Source of the DNA: Armatimonadota bacterium
Lineage (GTDB): Bacteria; Armatimonadota; Fimbriimonadia; Fimbriimonadales; Fimbriimonadaceae
Direction: 5' to 3'
Assembly (NCBI GenBank): GCA_023392285.1
Contig: JAEVZK010000085.1
Span: 1-22,000 of the forward strand
DNA length: 22,000 nucleotides
Shown here: piece after piece, positions 20,900-22,000 of the stretch
Numbering within the stretch: the stretch's first letter is position 1
How the letters are laid out: each line of letters starts with the position of its first letter
Translations under genes and position numbers: made by a program
Notes under the pieces: generated by a model
What the model was told of the DNA's origin: nothing
What the model saw: only the letters and a program-made list of their open reading frames with translations
Database searches by the model: none

Positions 20900-21836
20900 A
20901 TGTCCGATCTAGGCCGCCTCGAACAGGTCCCCCCTCCGCGATGTCTGGACTCGCGAAGACACCGGCTTCTCTCGCTGGCTTTCCGAGGAAGAGAACCTAA
21001 GGCTCCTCTCCGATACCGTCGGGCTCGAACTTGCCCTCGAAAATGTAGAGCAGAACGTCGGCCCCTTCCGAGCCGACGTACTCTGTAAAGCCACCGGCAA
21101 TTCCGACCACTGGGTACTCATCGAGAATCAGATCGAGCGCACCGATCACAGCCACCTCGGCCAACTCCTCACCTACGCCGCCGGACTCCACGCCGCCACC
21201 ATCATTTGGATTGCCCAACGCTTCACCGAAGAACATCGAGCCGCCCTTGACTGGTTGAACGAAGTCACCAACGAGGAGATCAGCTTCTTCGGCCTAGAGA
21301 TCGAGCTCTGGCGCATCGCCAACTCCCCCGCCGCTCCCAAATTCAATATCGTCAGCAAACCAAACGAGTGGGTAAAGCAAGGTTCCCAGCGCAAAGAACG
21401 CGTACTGAGCGAACGGGGAACGTTCTACAACGAGTATTGGCAAGCATTCTGCATCTTCGCCGCTGGCAAAGATCCCCTGTTTGGTCAACCTAGGAAGTCT
21501 AGCGGTGGAGAGTGGATCAGCTGGGGAGCCGGCAAGAGTGGTCTCAGCTACGTAGCGGTTAATAGTCCGCCCAATCGCTGCATCCGCGTGCGCTTTGCCG
21601 CACAAGGCAACCATGCCAAGTCTCTGTACAATGATTTGACGATACATAAGCCGCAAGTCGATGCACTATTTCCAGGTCTCATTTGGCGCGAGCGTCCGGA
21701 GGCAAGAGACAGTTATATCGACTGCCAACTCGACGCGGATCCCGAGAATCGTGACGATTGGCCCAGTCAACACCGCTGGCTGCTGGAGCACTTACAAAAG
21801 CTTCAACAGGTGTTCTCTCCGCTGATTACGAGCTAA
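20900..21836 (+). pseudogene. DUF4268-domain protein, frameshifted at a C6 run
   Basis: Starting at ATG 20900 (MSDLGRLEQV), the frame breaks at a run of six C (20929-20934). With five C it continues as PLRDVWTREDTGFSRWLSEE and gives one 311-residue protein. Residues up to about 120 are a PD-(D/E)xK-like domain (FRADVLCK, WVLIENQIERTDHSHLGQLL, TYAAGLHAATIIWIA). The C-terminal part holds the DUF4268 domain (ELWRIANSPAAPKFNIVSKP). The family is a predicted nuclease common in mobile regions. No ribosome site precedes the ATG. One base in a homopolymer could be a sequencing error, a true pseudogene, or a slippage switch. Confidence 0.8.
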
Positions 21837-21856
21837 GAGTAGCTTTGTCCAGCCCC

Positions 21857-21880
21857 GTCATCCCGACTGAAGCGGAGTGG
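21857..21880 (+). repeat. dispersed GTCATCCCGA-type repeat, probably cut by IS
   Basis: GTCATCCCGACTGAAGCGGA followed by GTGG matches the beginning of a short intergenic repeat type seen in many bacterial genomes. It stops where TGGTCTGCGGACATTTGG begins, the likely left end of the insertion sequence. Confidence 0.35.
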
Positions 21881-21931
21881 TCTGCGGACATTTGGTGAGA
21901 CACTAAGTGGTAGCTCTTCAAAGGAGAAGAA

Positions 21932-22000
21932 GTGAAACCACGCAGAAGACATTCAAGTGAATTCAAGCTCGATCTTTGTTCGCGGATCGATGCTGGGATT
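21932..22000 (+). CDS. IS3-like transposase OrfA, partial at window end
   Basis: GTG 21932 follows AAGGAG (21921-21926) by five bases. The visible 23 codons read MKPRRRHSSEFKLDLCSRID followed by AGI, the typical basic start and first helix of an IS3-family OrfA helix-turn-helix protein. The gene continues beyond the window, so completeness cannot be judged. A probable IS left end is near 21878. Confidence 0.6.
   Translation, partial: MKPRRRHSSEFKLDLCSRIDAGI

Overview
The window comes from a bacterium of moderate G+C content. Several promoters lie so close to their start codons that the mRNAs would be leaderless or nearly so, and tiny tandem repeat words (CGAACGCC, CTGACGA, TATTCTC, GTCGATT types) sit between and even inside genes. 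This repeat habit reminds me of Armatimonadota (Fimbriimonas-like), Planctomycetota or Acidobacteriota; the assignment is a low-confidence impression. No rRNA, tRNA or CRISPR array was seen.

Layout: (1) 1-2354: a broken DUF4268-type fragment, a DUF429 RNase H-fold gene on the minus strand, and a five-helix membrane protein of unknown role. (2) 2355-3283: an A+T-rich gap, a small winged-helix gene with a near-leaderless promoter, then a control region with a perfect TGTGA-N6-TCACA site and a 15-bp palindrome lying between the -35 and -10 boxes. (3) 3284-18629: one tightly packed plus-strand operon of about eleven reading frames: SNF2-type helicase, PHP-ABC ATPase (TrlF-like), 28-codon ORF, two-helix membrane protein, winged-helix protein, Mod leader copy A, Mrr-nSTAND NTPase, Mod leader copy B, DUF6236-like protein, type III-like methyltransferase (Mod), four-helix-bundle protein, and type III-like helicase-nuclease (Res). 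(4) 18630-20899: two tandem paralogues of unknown function separated by short tandem repeats, including a heptanucleotide array just before the second start codon. (5) 20900-22000: a DUF4268 gene broken by one extra C, a dispersed repeat, and the beginning of an IS3-like transposase.

The operon looks like a restriction/anti-phage island. Mod and Res would form a type III-like modification/restriction pair. The SNF2 helicase and PHP-ATPase are the kinds of large NTPases that accompany such pairs, and the Mrr-nSTAND protein is itself a plausible sensor-nuclease defence gene.

The most unusual structure is between 10210 and 13947. The first ~60 codons of mod occur three times. Two truncated copies each end in ATGA, where the A, T and G start an accessory gene; the third copy begins the intact mod. 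Codon differences among the first 25 codons of the three copies are silent apart from residues 1-2. The operon therefore appears to carry repeat-led cassettes of the form [Mod N-terminal leader]-ATGA-[accessory defence gene], stacked in front of mod. Coupled junctions in the operon use ATGA, TTGA, CTGA and GTGA, and mod itself seems to start at CTG.
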